A DNA stretch of 64,000 nt from Bryobacteraceae bacterium (lineage in GTDB: Bacteria > Acidobacteriota > Terriglobia > Bryobacterales > Bryobacteraceae). The notes beneath the pieces were generated by a model. The model made no database searches. It saw only the letters and a program-made list of their open reading frames with translations, and had not been told where the DNA came from. Below are positions 33,899 to 42,633 of the stretch, one piece after another. A program made the position numbers and the translations under genes. Position 1 is the stretch's first letter. Every line of letters starts with the position of its first letter. The stretch spans positions 78,303-142,302 of the forward strand of contig JAHDVK010000015.1 of NCBI GenBank assembly GCA_023384675.1, in the 5' to 3' direction.

Positions 33899-35569
33899 AT
33901 GGAAATGACGGATGCCGGCGTGGCGGCATGGCGGGGGGATCCGTGCTGCACAGGGTCATTCACCGCGGAGATCGGGCAATGGTTGAATGCGGGTGGGACG
34001 GACGGACTGGAGGACGCAGCGGATGCGGATGCGGAGCAGCCCGAGCGGGACGAACGGTCCGAGTCTGGTGAGAGCGGACAGGAATATGCGGCGCGTCCGG
34101 GATGGCAGGTAAGAGAAAACGAGGTGGCCGCTGCCGCGCAGCCGGAGTTGGCAGGGTGGTTTGAACCGGCGGGCCGGACTCTGGAGCTGACGCCGGGCAG
34201 CGACGCGGATGAACCGGCGGCCCGCGGGGAGTTATGGCGCGCGCCAAGCCGGAGGAGTGCAGTGGGGGACTCCCCGGATGACGGGAGCCAGTCTGCGAAT
34301 ACCGGCAATGCGGGCCGGGAAAGGGTGCGCGCGGTTGAGGCGGGCCGTATCGCGGTTCCGGCTATCGAAGCGGCTCAGGCGGTTGAAGCCGCGGATTCCT
34401 GGGTGGCGAGGCCGCGAATGCCTGGCGTGCCGCCCCCGGTTAGTCCGGATGTTGATCCGGGAGGAGCGCGAATTGGGCGTGCGGCGCCGCGGGGGGATCA
34501 AGCGGTGGCGGCCGGGGCTGACGAGCGGGCCGGTCCAAGAGTGGCGGGTTTGCCGCTCGATGGTCATCGGCGGGTATTGAGAGCGGCTGCGGCGGGGAAT
34601 GCAGCGCAGGGTCCGGTGGCCGGCGGGGTGAGTTCAGGTTTGCGGGAGGGCGAATTGCCGGTGGCGGCATTCGCGCTGCGGCGGCCGTTCGCGCCTGGGG
34701 ATCGGGCGGAGCGGGCCGCCGGAACGAGCACCGGCGAGGCCGTCGAACGCTTGGGGGCGGCAGACCGGCTCGTGGGAGTGCACGCGAAATTGCCCGACGC
34801 GGGCCGGCAAGCACCAAAAGGGACACTCGCAGAGATCCGGTTATCGGATGGGGATGCGAGGGGCGCGGGTCCGGAGGTTGGCCGCATGCAGGTTGGGGTT
34901 GGAGGCCCGGAGGGTGAGCCAGAGTCCATTTTGGAGATTTTGCAGGAGAGATTGGGCAGGGTTGGGGGAGACGCGGAAAGGCCCGAACTGACGGAAGCGG
35001 GAGCGAAGGCCGAGTCCAGCAAGGTTGATCATGCGGGTGGAGAACCCTCGTTTAGATCGATTGACCACGCCGGCAGCCAGACTAGAGGGCTTGGGGCGAT
35101 GCGCCAGCCAGCGGCGTCTGAGCCGCTTGTCCGGCCGAATGCGTTCTCGGCCCAATCCGAAGAACTGGTGGAGGGGCGTGGCGCGATTCGAGAGCTCCGG
35201 CTGATGGTGGAGGCGGGTCCAGGGAAGCATGTCAGTCTGCGGTTTGTGGAGCAGGGGGGGAGTGTCCACGTGGCGGCGCGTACGCCGGACGCCCGTTTGG
35301 CGGAAGTACTCCGCGCGGATCTGGGCGAGATGAAAGCGCAGGGCTACGAGGACCTGACGGCGGGACCGAGGCTGGCTCTCAAGGCCGCGGAGGTTCCCCG
35401 AGAGGAGGCGGCCCGGGATGCACGGCAAGGCGGTGAGAGCGGGCAAGGGCAGGGAGCGGAAGAGGATTCGGGGGGCGGGGAGGAACGCGGGGGGCTGGAG
35501 CGCTGGCTCGCGGCGCTTGACCGGCAGGGGTTGACGGGCTGGCGTGAAGGAGAAGGAGCAAAGAAATGA
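33899..35569 (+). CDS. fliK: Flagellar hook-length control protein FliK-like
   Basis: FliK is the secreted ruler that sets hook length and switches export specificity. The long N-terminal part is Gly/Ala/Arg/Glu-rich and poorly conserved. Residues about 430-500 resemble the Flg_hook C-terminal domain: IRELRLMVEAGPGKHVSLRF, then VHVAARTPDARLAEVL. The frame is open from 33731, but codons before 33899 look non-coding, so the ATG at 33899 (MEMTDAGVAAW) is a guess. The position before flgD and flgE (ATGA overlap with flgD) supports the call. Confidence 0.72.
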   Translation: MEMTDAGVAAWRGDPCCTGSFTAEIGQWLNAGGTDGLEDAADADAEQPERDERSESGESGQEYAARPGWQVRENEVAAAAQPELAGWFEPAGRTLELTPGSDADEPAARGELWRAPSRRSAVGDSPDDGSQSANTGNAGRERVRAVEAGRIAVPAIEAAQAVEAADSWVARPRMPGVPPPVSPDVDPGGARIGRAAPRGDQAVAAGADERAGPRVAGLPLDGHRRVLRAAAAGNAAQGPVAGGVSSGLREGELPVAAFALRRPFAPGDRAERAAGTSTGEAVERLGAADRLVGVHAKLPDAGRQAPKGTLAEIRLSDGDARGAGPEVGRMQVGVGGPEGEPESILEILQERLGRVGGDAERPELTEAGAKAESSKVDHAGGEPSFRSIDHAGSQTRGLGAMRQPAASEPLVRPNAFSAQSEELVEGRGAIRELRLMVEAGPGKHVSLRFVEQGGSVHVAARTPDARLAEVLRADLGEMKAQGYEDLTAGPRLALKAAEVPREEAARDARQGGESGQGQGAEEDSGGGEERGGLERWLAALDRQGLTGWREGEGAKK

Positions 35570-35853
35570 ACACACTTGGGATACGAGCGGATGTGACGGG
35601 CGCGGCTGCGCCGGCGAACGCACAGGAGGTGACGCAGTCCGCGAACCGCCTGGCAAATCAGGACATCTTCATGCAATTGCTGGTGGCGCAATTACGCCAC
35701 CAGAATCCGATGAATCCGGCCGACGGGATCGAGTTCATGACGCAACTGACGCAGTTCAGCCAGTTGGAGCAGATGATGAGCGTGCGCAAGGAACTGGAGT
35801 CGATCCGGGGAGTGCTGGAGGCGGCGGGACTGGGTCAACCGGTACATCCATAA
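35566..35853 (+). CDS. flgD: Flagellar hook capping protein FlgD, short form
   Basis: The 95-residue protein holds only the conserved N-terminal FlgD region: NQDIFMQLLVAQLRHQNPMN and FMTQLTQFSQLEQMMSV. The tudor/FnIII-like domains that follow in enterobacterial FlgD (about 230 residues) are absent, and nothing similar is encoded in the 30 bases before flgE. The start overlaps the fliK stop (ATGA). It should still act as hook-assembly scaffold, but the missing cap domains are notable. Confidence 0.88.
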   Translation: MNTLGIRADVTGAAAPANAQEVTQSANRLANQDIFMQLLVAQLRHQNPMNPADGIEFMTQLTQFSQLEQMMSVRKELESIRGVLEAAGLGQPVHP

Positions 35854-35885
35854 GGAGCCGCGGCGAGCAAATAAAAGGAGCATCC

Positions 35886-37136
35886 ATGTTTACATCATTT
35901 TCGACGGCACTTTCCGCACTTGGGGCCCACACGACCGCAGTGGATGTTGTGGGGAACAATCTGGCGAACCTGAACACGCCGGGCTACAAGGCAAGCGTGG
36001 TGGCATTCAGTGATTTGGTGACACAGTCGCTGGGGGCTGGGCTGGGGACGACGCAAGTTGGGTTCGGCGTGGCCCGGCCAGTGACGATCCGGCAGTTCTC
36101 CCAGGGCGCGATTCAGGCTTCGAGCGGGCCGCTGGACGTGGCGATCCAAGGCGATGGATTCCTGGTGGTGAGGGAGCCGGTGAGCGGCAGCCAGTTGTAC
36201 ACAAGGGGCGGCAACCTGCAAGTCAACAAGCAAGGACAGCTGGTAACGGCGACGGGCTTCCGGGTCCAGGGCTGGAATGAGGTGAATGGGGTATTGGATG
36301 TGACGCAGCCGCCGACGGACGTGCTGGTGCCGGTGGGGTCCCTGCGGGCGCCGGTGGCGACGACGCGGATCGCGGCCGAGCTGAATCTGGACGCATCGGC
36401 GACGGCGGGGCCGCCTCCGGGAACGTTTTCGACTTCGATTGAGGTGTACGATTCGCTGGGTCAGTCGCATGTCATTTCAGTGCGGTTCGAAAAGACCGCG
36501 ACGCCCGGCGAGTGGGAGTACACGATGAGTATTCCAGATGCGGATGTGGCGGCTCCGCCCGCGCCGACGGTGACCGGGACGATCGGCTTCGATTCCGACG
36601 GGCGGATGACGGCCCCGCTGGCGACAGACCCAGCCCCGGAATTGAGTGTGCCCGGCCTGGCGAACGGAGCGACGGATTTGAGTATCCGTTGGGATCTGTA
36701 CAACGGGGTTTCGCCGCTGCTGACCCAGTACTCGCAAACTTCCGCGGTGGCCAGCAACGAACAGGACGGGTTTCCGGCGGCCCAACTGATCCGGGTCGGG
36801 ATCGGCGATGGGGGGCGGATTCTGGCGCAATACTCGAACGGGCAGCAGGTGGCGGTGGGTCAGCTTGCGATGGCGGCGGTGAGAAATCCCGAGTCGATGA
36901 TCGCGGTTGGGAATAACAATTTTCAACTAAGCGCGCGTTCGGCGCTGCCTGCGATCGGTCTTCCAGGGACCGGGGGCCGGGGTCAGATTCTCGGCGGCTC
37001 GGTGGAATTTTCCACCGTGGACATCGCGCGCGAATTTACGAATCTGATTGTGCTGCAGCGGGGTTACCAGGCAAACGCGAGAGTGGTTTCCACGGTGGAT
37101 GAGATCAGCCAGGAAACGATCAATCTGAAGCGCTAG
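35886..37136 (+). CDS. flgE: Flagellar hook protein
   Basis: FlgE polymerises into the hook. The ATG at 35886, after AAAAGGAG, gives 416 residues. The N-terminus has TALSALGAHTTAVDVVGNNL and NTPGYKA. The middle has QGDGFLVV and the FlgE D2 region with VYDSLGQSHVISVRF. The C-terminus is the rod/hook helix EFTNLIVLQRGYQANARVVS. The length is normal. It follows flgD after 32 bases and precedes fliN by 18. Confidence 0.95.
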   Translation: MFTSFSTALSALGAHTTAVDVVGNNLANLNTPGYKASVVAFSDLVTQSLGAGLGTTQVGFGVARPVTIRQFSQGAIQASSGPLDVAIQGDGFLVVREPVSGSQLYTRGGNLQVNKQGQLVTATGFRVQGWNEVNGVLDVTQPPTDVLVPVGSLRAPVATTRIAAELNLDASATAGPPPGTFSTSIEVYDSLGQSHVISVRFEKTATPGEWEYTMSIPDADVAAPPAPTVTGTIGFDSDGRMTAPLATDPAPELSVPGLANGATDLSIRWDLYNGVSPLLTQYSQTSAVASNEQDGFPAAQLIRVGIGDGGRILAQYSNGQQVAVGQLAMAAVRNPESMIAVGNNNFQLSARSALPAIGLPGTGGRGQILGGSVEFSTVDIAREFTNLIVLQRGYQANARVVSTVDEISQETINLKR

Positions 37137-37154
37137 CCGGGAGGATGTCCCCTG

Positions 37155-37403
37155 ATGCCAACGCTGGAAGAGATTGCGCCACTGGCGGATGTGCCTCTCG
37201 AAATTGAGGTGGAACTGGACCGCCGCATTATGACGATCGGGGAGATTCTCGAGCTGGATGCGGGGAGCGTCATCCGGATGAGCCGGTCGGCTGGAGAGAA
37301 TATCGACATCCTGATTGGGGGCGCGGTGGTGGGATTCGGCGAAATCGTAATCATTGAGGACGCAATGGGAGTCCGGATAACGGATTTCAACCTGGAGGAC
37401 TAA
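37155..37403 (+). CDS. fliN: Flagellar motor switch protein FliN, minimal
   Basis: The 82-residue protein is a single SpoA/C-ring domain: VPLEIEVELDRRIMTIGEIL, then IDILIGGAVVGFGEIVIIED. It forms part of the cytoplasmic C-ring that sets rotation direction. A second, larger SpoA protein is encoded at 44607. It lies just upstream of fliO. Confidence 0.9.
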   Translation: MPTLEEIAPLADVPLEIEVELDRRIMTIGEILELDAGSVIRMSRSAGENIDILIGGAVVGFGEIVIIEDAMGVRITDFNLED

Positions 37404-37408
37404 CGCCG

Positions 37409-37705
37409 GTGGAGATCTACGAACAGGCATTTGCGGCGATGTGCGTGCTGCTGCTATTGGGAGCTGCTGTGCTGGTTCTGCGGCGGCAGCAGGCCGGGCG
37501 GCTGTGGCCAGGGTTTGGAAGGCCAAAGGAGCCGGGCTTGCTGACGGTCGAAGACCGGGTGGCGCTGGGCGCGCAGCACCACTTATATGTGATCCAGTTT
37601 GAGCGGCGGCGCGTACTGGTGGTAACGCATCCTGGGGGAGCGAACTTCGGCCCTCCGGCTGAGGGGTTTGGTGCGGTTCTGGAACGGGCGGGGGACGGGC
37701 GATGA
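37409..37705 (+). CDS. fliO: Flagellar biosynthesis protein FliO
   Basis: The GTG start gives 98 residues: one transmembrane helix (about 8-26) and a small cytoplasmic domain with VEDRVALGAQHHLYVIQFER, the usual FliO pattern. FliO helps FliP assemble the export gate. It overlaps fliP by four bases. Confidence 0.8.
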   Translation: MEIYEQAFAAMCVLLLLGAAVLVLRRQQAGRLWPGFGRPKEPGLLTVEDRVALGAQHHLYVIQFERRRVLVVTHPGGANFGPPAEGFGAVLERAGDGR

Positions 37706-38346
37706 GCGGAAGTACGGAAGTGCTTGGGGTTCCACTGCAGATTGTCGTTCTGCTCACCGCGCTGACCGCATTGCCGGCGGTTTTAATCTCGCTGACGCCG
37801 TTGTTGCGGTTGACGGTTGTGCTTCACTTTCTGCGGCAGGCGCTGGGGGCTCAGACAACGCCTTCGAACCAAGTGTTGATGGGATTGGCGCTGTTCCTGA
37901 CCGTGATCGTGATTCAGCCGGTTGTGAAGGAGAGCTATGAAGCGGGGTGGGCGCCGTACGAGGCGGGAGAGCTGGGGGGGCAGGCGGCGTGGGAGGAGGG
38001 GACGCGGCCGCTGAAGAGGTTCCTTTTGAAATTCACGCGGGAAACGGATCTGGCGCTGATGGTGCAGGTGACGAAGGCGCCGGCGCCGCGCTCGCCGGCG
38101 GACTTAGATTTGCAGGTGATTGCTCCCGCCTATATTTTGTCCGAATTACGTACAGGGTTTCAGATTGGAGCGGTGCTATTTTTGCCGTTTCTGATTATCG
38201 ACCTGGTGGTGGCGTCGGTCACGCTTTCGATCGGGATGGTGCAATTGCCCCCCATTATGATTTCGGCTCCGTTCAAGATATTGCTTTTTGTGCTGGTGGA
38301 CGGGTGGAATCTCGTGGTGGGATCGCTGTTAAAGACACTGATGTGA
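37702..38346 (+). CDS. fliP: Flagellar export gate protein FliP
   Basis: The 214-residue membrane protein has the FliP motifs LTALTALPAVLISLTP and YILSELRTGFQIGAVLFLPF, with further helices at the C-terminus (PPIMISAPFKILLFVLVDGW). FliP5 with FliQ4 and FliR1 forms the export channel core. No separate cleavable signal peptide is obvious. fliQ starts one base after its stop. Confidence 0.96.
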   Translation: MSGSTEVLGVPLQIVVLLTALTALPAVLISLTPLLRLTVVLHFLRQALGAQTTPSNQVLMGLALFLTVIVIQPVVKESYEAGWAPYEAGELGGQAAWEEGTRPLKRFLLKFTRETDLALMVQVTKAPAPRSPADLDLQVIAPAYILSELRTGFQIGAVLFLPFLIIDLVVASVTLSIGMVQLPPIMISAPFKILLFVLVDGWNLVVGSLLKTLM

Positions 38347-38347
38347 T

Positions 38348-38617
38348 ATGGAACACCAAGCGGTTGTGGATTTAATCCGGGGCGCGCTGATGGGGGCGTT
38401 TTGGCTGGCGCTGCCGCTGCTGGCGCTGGGCTTTTGCGTCGGGATCGTGGTGAGCCTGATCCAGGTGCTGACCTCGGTACAGGATCCGGCCTTTGGCAGC
38501 GTGCCCCGTCTGGCGGCGTTTCTGCTTGGGATTTTCGTGCTGCTGCCCTGGATGCTGATGCGGCTGGCGAACTACACCATGCAGTTGTTTGGAGACTTGC
38601 AGCGCTATGCCCGTTAG
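38348..38617 (+). CDS. fliQ: Flagellar export gate protein FliQ
   Basis: The 89-residue protein has two transmembrane helices and the FliQ signature GIVVSLIQVLTSVQDPAF. It is a component of the export gate. It overlaps fliR by 11 bases. Confidence 0.95.
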   Translation: MEHQAVVDLIRGALMGAFWLALPLLALGFCVGIVVSLIQVLTSVQDPAFGSVPRLAAFLLGIFVLLPWMLMRLANYTMQLFGDLQRYAR

Positions 38618-39392
38618 CCTCCCTGGCTCCCCCATGCCTGAGATCTGGCCGATGCTGGCGGGTTTCTTGTGCGTGGCTGCGAGAGTGGGCAGCGTGATGG
38701 TGCTGGTTCCTATTCCGGGTTTCCGGACTGCGCCGGCGGTGGTGAGAGCCGCGCTGACGGCGGCATTCGCGGTGGCGGCATATCCGCTGCTGGGGAATGA
38801 TTTCGCGCCGCCCGCTAGTTTGGGGGGATTGCTTGCCCTGCTTGGGCTGGAAATGGCGGTGGGTCTGGGCGCCGGGGCGGCGGTGGCGTTGCTGAACGAG
38901 GTATTCAGTTTCGCCATGCAGTCGCTTGCCATGCAGGCGGGCTATGCGTATGCTTCGGCGATCGATCCGAATACGCAGGCGGATTCGGGCGTGTTGATGG
39001 TGATCGCGCAATTGGCGGCGAATCTGATGTTTTTTTCCACGGGGATGTACTTGCTGGTCTTCAGGGCGTTCGCATTGAGTCTGGAGCAAATCCCTCCGGG
39101 CGGGCTGACGCTATCCGGCGCCGACGGCCTCAAGCTGATCAGCTTGGGAGCAGCGGTGCTGGAGTTCGGGGTGCGGCTGGCGATTCCGGTGATGGGGGTT
39201 TTGCTGCTGACCGACCTGACGCTCGCCTTATTAGGACGAATTCAACCGAATCTTCAATTACTGACTTTAATTTTTCCAGTGAAGATGCTGGGCGCGCTGC
39301 TGATGCTTGCAGCTTTGGCGCCGGCGCTGCCGCGCTTGTACCGCTCGGCTGCGGCGCCCGCGCTGGAGGCGGTGCGGGAGCTGCTGAGGTAG
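38607..39392 (+). CDS. fliR: Flagellar export gate protein FliR
   Basis: The ATG at 38607 gives 261 residues with about six transmembrane segments and FliR features: ARVGSVMVLVPIPGFRTAPA, AMQAGYAYASAIDPNTQADS, and a C-terminal FPVKMLGALLMLA. GGAGA lies 12 bases upstream inside fliQ; an upstream ATG at 38589 and a downstream one at 38634 are alternatives. It is followed three bases later by flhB. Confidence 0.93.
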   Translation: MPVSLPGSPMPEIWPMLAGFLCVAARVGSVMVLVPIPGFRTAPAVVRAALTAAFAVAAYPLLGNDFAPPASLGGLLALLGLEMAVGLGAGAAVALLNEVFSFAMQSLAMQAGYAYASAIDPNTQADSGVLMVIAQLAANLMFFSTGMYLLVFRAFALSLEQIPPGGLTLSGADGLKLISLGAAVLEFGVRLAIPVMGVLLLTDLTLALLGRIQPNLQLLTLIFPVKMLGALLMLAALAPALPRLYRSAAAPALEAVRELLR

Positions 39393-39395
39393 CCG

Positions 39396-40457
39396 ATGGC
39401 GGACAAGCACCAGCGGACGGAAAAGGCGACCCCGCAGCGCATCCGCAAGGCGCGGGAGGACGGTCGTTTCGCGGTCAGCAAGGAATTTGTGGCGGGACTG
39501 CAGTTTCTGGTCTTCGTGGCCATCGCCGTGGGAGCGGCGCGGTTGTGGTGGCCGGTGGTGAAGGAGACGTTTCGGGCCCTTTTGATGGAGGCGTGCCGGA
39601 TGGAAGTGACCGCCGCCTCGGCCACGGACCTGTTCCGGAGCTACCTCGCTCCGAAGGCGATGGGGTTTGCGGCGGCGGGCGGCGCGGTGTTCGCCGTTGG
39701 CATGTTGACGCAGTTGTCGGTGACAGGGTTCGGGCTGGCGGGCAAGAAGCTGACTCCCGACTGGAACCGCCTCAATTTCGTCCGTAAGATGAAGGATCTC
39801 CCGAAACAGAATTTCCGGTCGATGACGGAGGCCGCGACTTTGCTGCCACTCTTGCTGGGAGCACTGTATCTGGTGGTGGCGGCGGACGTGGCCGAATTCC
39901 GGGGTCTTCCATTCATGCGACTGGAGATGGCGGTGGGGCGGGTGGGCGAAAGCGTGGCGGGATTGCTGTGGCGGGCGGCGGCGGTGCTGGTGGTGTGGGG
40001 AGCGATCGATCTGGCGCGTCAGAGGCGCCGGTATATGAACGAGCTGAAGATGTCCAAGCAGGAGGTGCGCGAGGAGTGGAAGCAGTCCGAGGGCAGTCCG
40101 GAGATCAAAATGCGCATTCGCCAACTGCGGCGGGACCTGTTGAGGCGGCGGATGATGTCGGAGGTGCCGACGGCGACGGCGGTGGTGGTGAACCCGACGC
40201 ATTACGCCGTGGCCTTGAGATACGGGCTGCGGGAGGCGGGCGCGCCGAAGGTGATCGCGAAGGGCAAGAACTATCTCGCGCTGCGCATCAAGCAGAAGGC
40301 GCTCGATCACCAGGTGCCCGTGATCGAGAACCGGCTGCTGGCGCAGGCGCTTTACAAACAATGCCAGGTTGGGCATGAGATACCGCCGGCGCTGTACCGG
40401 GCTGTCGCAGAAGTTCTGGCGTATGTTTTCCGGCTGACCGGACGGTTACGCGGATGA
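39396..40457 (+). CDS. flhB: Flagellar export specificity switch protein FlhB
   Basis: The 353-residue protein has four transmembrane helices and a cytoplasmic domain with the autocleavage motif N266-P267-T-H (VVVNPTHYAVAL). Cleavage between N and P switches export from rod/hook to filament proteins, together with FliK. The N-terminus shows the usual DKHQRTEKATPQRIRKARED. It is normal in length and complete. Confidence 0.97.
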   Translation: MADKHQRTEKATPQRIRKAREDGRFAVSKEFVAGLQFLVFVAIAVGAARLWWPVVKETFRALLMEACRMEVTAASATDLFRSYLAPKAMGFAAAGGAVFAVGMLTQLSVTGFGLAGKKLTPDWNRLNFVRKMKDLPKQNFRSMTEAATLLPLLLGALYLVVAADVAEFRGLPFMRLEMAVGRVGESVAGLLWRAAAVLVVWGAIDLARQRRRYMNELKMSKQEVREEWKQSEGSPEIKMRIRQLRRDLLRRRMMSEVPTATAVVVNPTHYAVALRYGLREAGAPKVIAKGKNYLALRIKQKALDHQVPVIENRLLAQALYKQCQVGHEIPPALYRAVAEVLAYVFRLTGRLRG

Positions 40458-40473
40458 AAGAGGGAGCGGCGCA

Positions 40474-42633
40474 ATGAGTCCAGCCAGCATGCCGACGCCC
40501 GTAGCTGGGACCGGGTTCGTTCCAGGAGGCGCGGCGGCGCGTCTGCCTGGCGGCAAGACCGCGGCAGGCGTCCGGGGCGCGGGTCCGGGAAGATTCCATA
40601 TGGGCCGGCTGGCGCGCGGAGATCTGGCAGTTCCGCTGGCGGTGCTGGGCATTCTGCTGGCGATGGTGGTTCCGCTGCCGACCATCGCGCTGGACATCCT
40701 GATCAGTGCGAACATCACGATCTCGACGATCATTTTGCTGGTTTCGATGCAGATCCGGCGGCCGGCGGAGTTCAGCGTTTTTCCGTCGGCACTGCTGCTG
40801 ACAACACTGTTTCGTCTGTCGTTGAACGTGAGTTCGTCGCGGCTGATCCTGTTGCACGGGGCGACCGGAACCGGGGCGGCGGGGGAGGTGATTGAGAGTT
40901 TCGGCAATTTCGTGGTGGGGGGAAACTACGTCATCGGGATCGTGATATTCCTGGTGCTGATTGCGATTCAATATGTCGTGATCAACCACGGGGCGGTGCG
41001 CATATCCGAGGTCACCGCGCGCTTTACGCTCGATGCGCTGCCCGGCAAGCAGATGTCAATCGACGCCGATTTGAACGCGGGTTTGATCAACGAGTCCGAG
41101 GCAAAGGCGAGGCGGAAGGCGCTCGCGGCCGAGGCCGAGTTTTATGGGGCGATGGACGGAGCGACGCGATTTACCCAGCGGGACGCGGTGGCGAGCATCC
41201 TGATTACGGCCATCAACATTTTCGCGGGTTTTCTGATCGGCGTGTTTCAGAACGGGATGGAACTGGTTCAAGCGCTGGAAACGTTCACGGTGCTGACAAT
41301 CGGCGACGGACTGGTGACCGTAATTCCCGCGCTGATGATTTCGATCTCGGGAGGCCTGATTGTAACCCATGCGAGTTCCGACCAGGAAATGGGCGTGGAT
41401 TTCCGGCGGCAGGTGTTCGGATCATACAAGCCTTTGCTGATGGCTGCGTGCGCATTGATTGTGATGGCGCTGTTCCCCGGATTGCCGAAGGGGCCCTTTC
41501 TGCTGCTGGGTGGAGGCGTGGGTTACGCGGCATGGAGGATGAGGACCCGCGCGAAGGCGGCGGTGGCTGACGCTCAGGAACCAAAGCCGGTGGCGCCTCG
41601 GGACGACCTCGAAGCGCTGCTGCGGGTGGAGCCGATCGCCGTGGAAGTCGGGTTGGGACTGGTGAGGATGGTGGAGGGCGGCGCGGACTCCCCACTGTTG
41701 CGCAGGATTTCTGGAATCCGGCGGCAGTTGGCGGCGGAACTCGGATATCTGCTGCCCCCGGTGCGGGTAACCGACAATCTGGCGTTGGCGGCGAGGGAAT
41801 ATAGTGTCTTGATCAAAGGCGCGGAGGTAGCCCGGTACGAGCTGCCGAACGGATGCGATCTGGCGATTCCGCCGCAGGGCGGCGTGACGCCGCCCGAAGG
41901 GACGCTGACCGAGGAGCCGGCGTTCGGGATCACTGCGTACTGGGTTTCCAGTGATCAGGCCGAGCGGCTGCGGGCCGCGGGCTACACGGTGGTGGACGCG
42001 GTCAGCGTGCTGGGCACGCATTTGGGCGAGCTGATTCGCCGTCATGGTTACGAATTGTTGTCGAGACAGGACACAAAACGGCTCCTCGACCGCGTGTCGG
42101 AGGAGCAGCCCCGCCTGGTCGAAGACTTGGTCCCCAAATTGCTACCACTCTCTACAGTGCAGCGTGTATTGCAGAATTTGCTTCGTGAGCGTGTTCCAAT
42201 CCGGGACATGGCGAGCATTTTGGAATCGCTCGGGGAATCCGCGCTTGTGACGCGCAATCCGGTTCTGCTGACTGAGTTTGCGCGGCAGGCTTTGCGGCGC
42301 TGCCTGGTGCGGCCGTTGACCCGGAAGGATGGAGAGCTTCCGGCGTATTTTCTGGACGGCCAGTTGGAGCGGTCTGTGGAGCAGGCGGTGGAACACAGCG
42401 AACACTCCTCGCATTTGAATCTGCCGCCGCAGAAGATCCGGGAATTGGTTGACGCATGTGGTCCGGCGGTCACGCACGGGCCTTGCGCACTGCTGACGAG
42501 TTCCGGGGCGCGCTATTTCATCCGCCAGATTCTGGAGATGCATGCACCGCAGATGACCGTTCTGTCTCATGGCGAGATTCCAGCCGGAGTGCGGGTGTCC
42601 TCGCTCGGGGTATTGCGTGGAGGCGCATCATGA
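40474..42633 (+). CDS. flhA: Flagellar export apparatus protein FlhA
   Basis: FlhA is the nonameric export gate with a large cytoplasmic docking ring. The 719-residue protein has an unusual Gly/Ala/Pro-rich N-terminal stretch of about 45 residues before the first helix. Eight transmembrane segments follow with FRLSLNVSSSRLIL and the FHIPEP-type loop (TARFTLDALPGKQMSIDADL). The C-terminal domain includes VVDAVSVLGTHLGELIRRHG. It overlaps flhF by four bases. Confidence 0.97.
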   Translation: MSPASMPTPVAGTGFVPGGAAARLPGGKTAAGVRGAGPGRFHMGRLARGDLAVPLAVLGILLAMVVPLPTIALDILISANITISTIILLVSMQIRRPAEFSVFPSALLLTTLFRLSLNVSSSRLILLHGATGTGAAGEVIESFGNFVVGGNYVIGIVIFLVLIAIQYVVINHGAVRISEVTARFTLDALPGKQMSIDADLNAGLINESEAKARRKALAAEAEFYGAMDGATRFTQRDAVASILITAINIFAGFLIGVFQNGMELVQALETFTVLTIGDGLVTVIPALMISISGGLIVTHASSDQEMGVDFRRQVFGSYKPLLMAACALIVMALFPGLPKGPFLLLGGGVGYAAWRMRTRAKAAVADAQEPKPVAPRDDLEALLRVEPIAVEVGLGLVRMVEGGADSPLLRRISGIRRQLAAELGYLLPPVRVTDNLALAAREYSVLIKGAEVARYELPNGCDLAIPPQGGVTPPEGTLTEEPAFGITAYWVSSDQAERLRAAGYTVVDAVSVLGTHLGELIRRHGYELLSRQDTKRLLDRVSEEQPRLVEDLVPKLLPLSTVQRVLQNLLRERVPIRDMASILESLGESALVTRNPVLLTEFARQALRRCLVRPLTRKDGELPAYFLDGQLERSVEQAVEHSEHSSHLNLPPQKIRELVDACGPAVTHGPCALLTSSGARYFIRQILEMHAPQMTVLSHGEIPAGVRVSSLGVLRGGAS

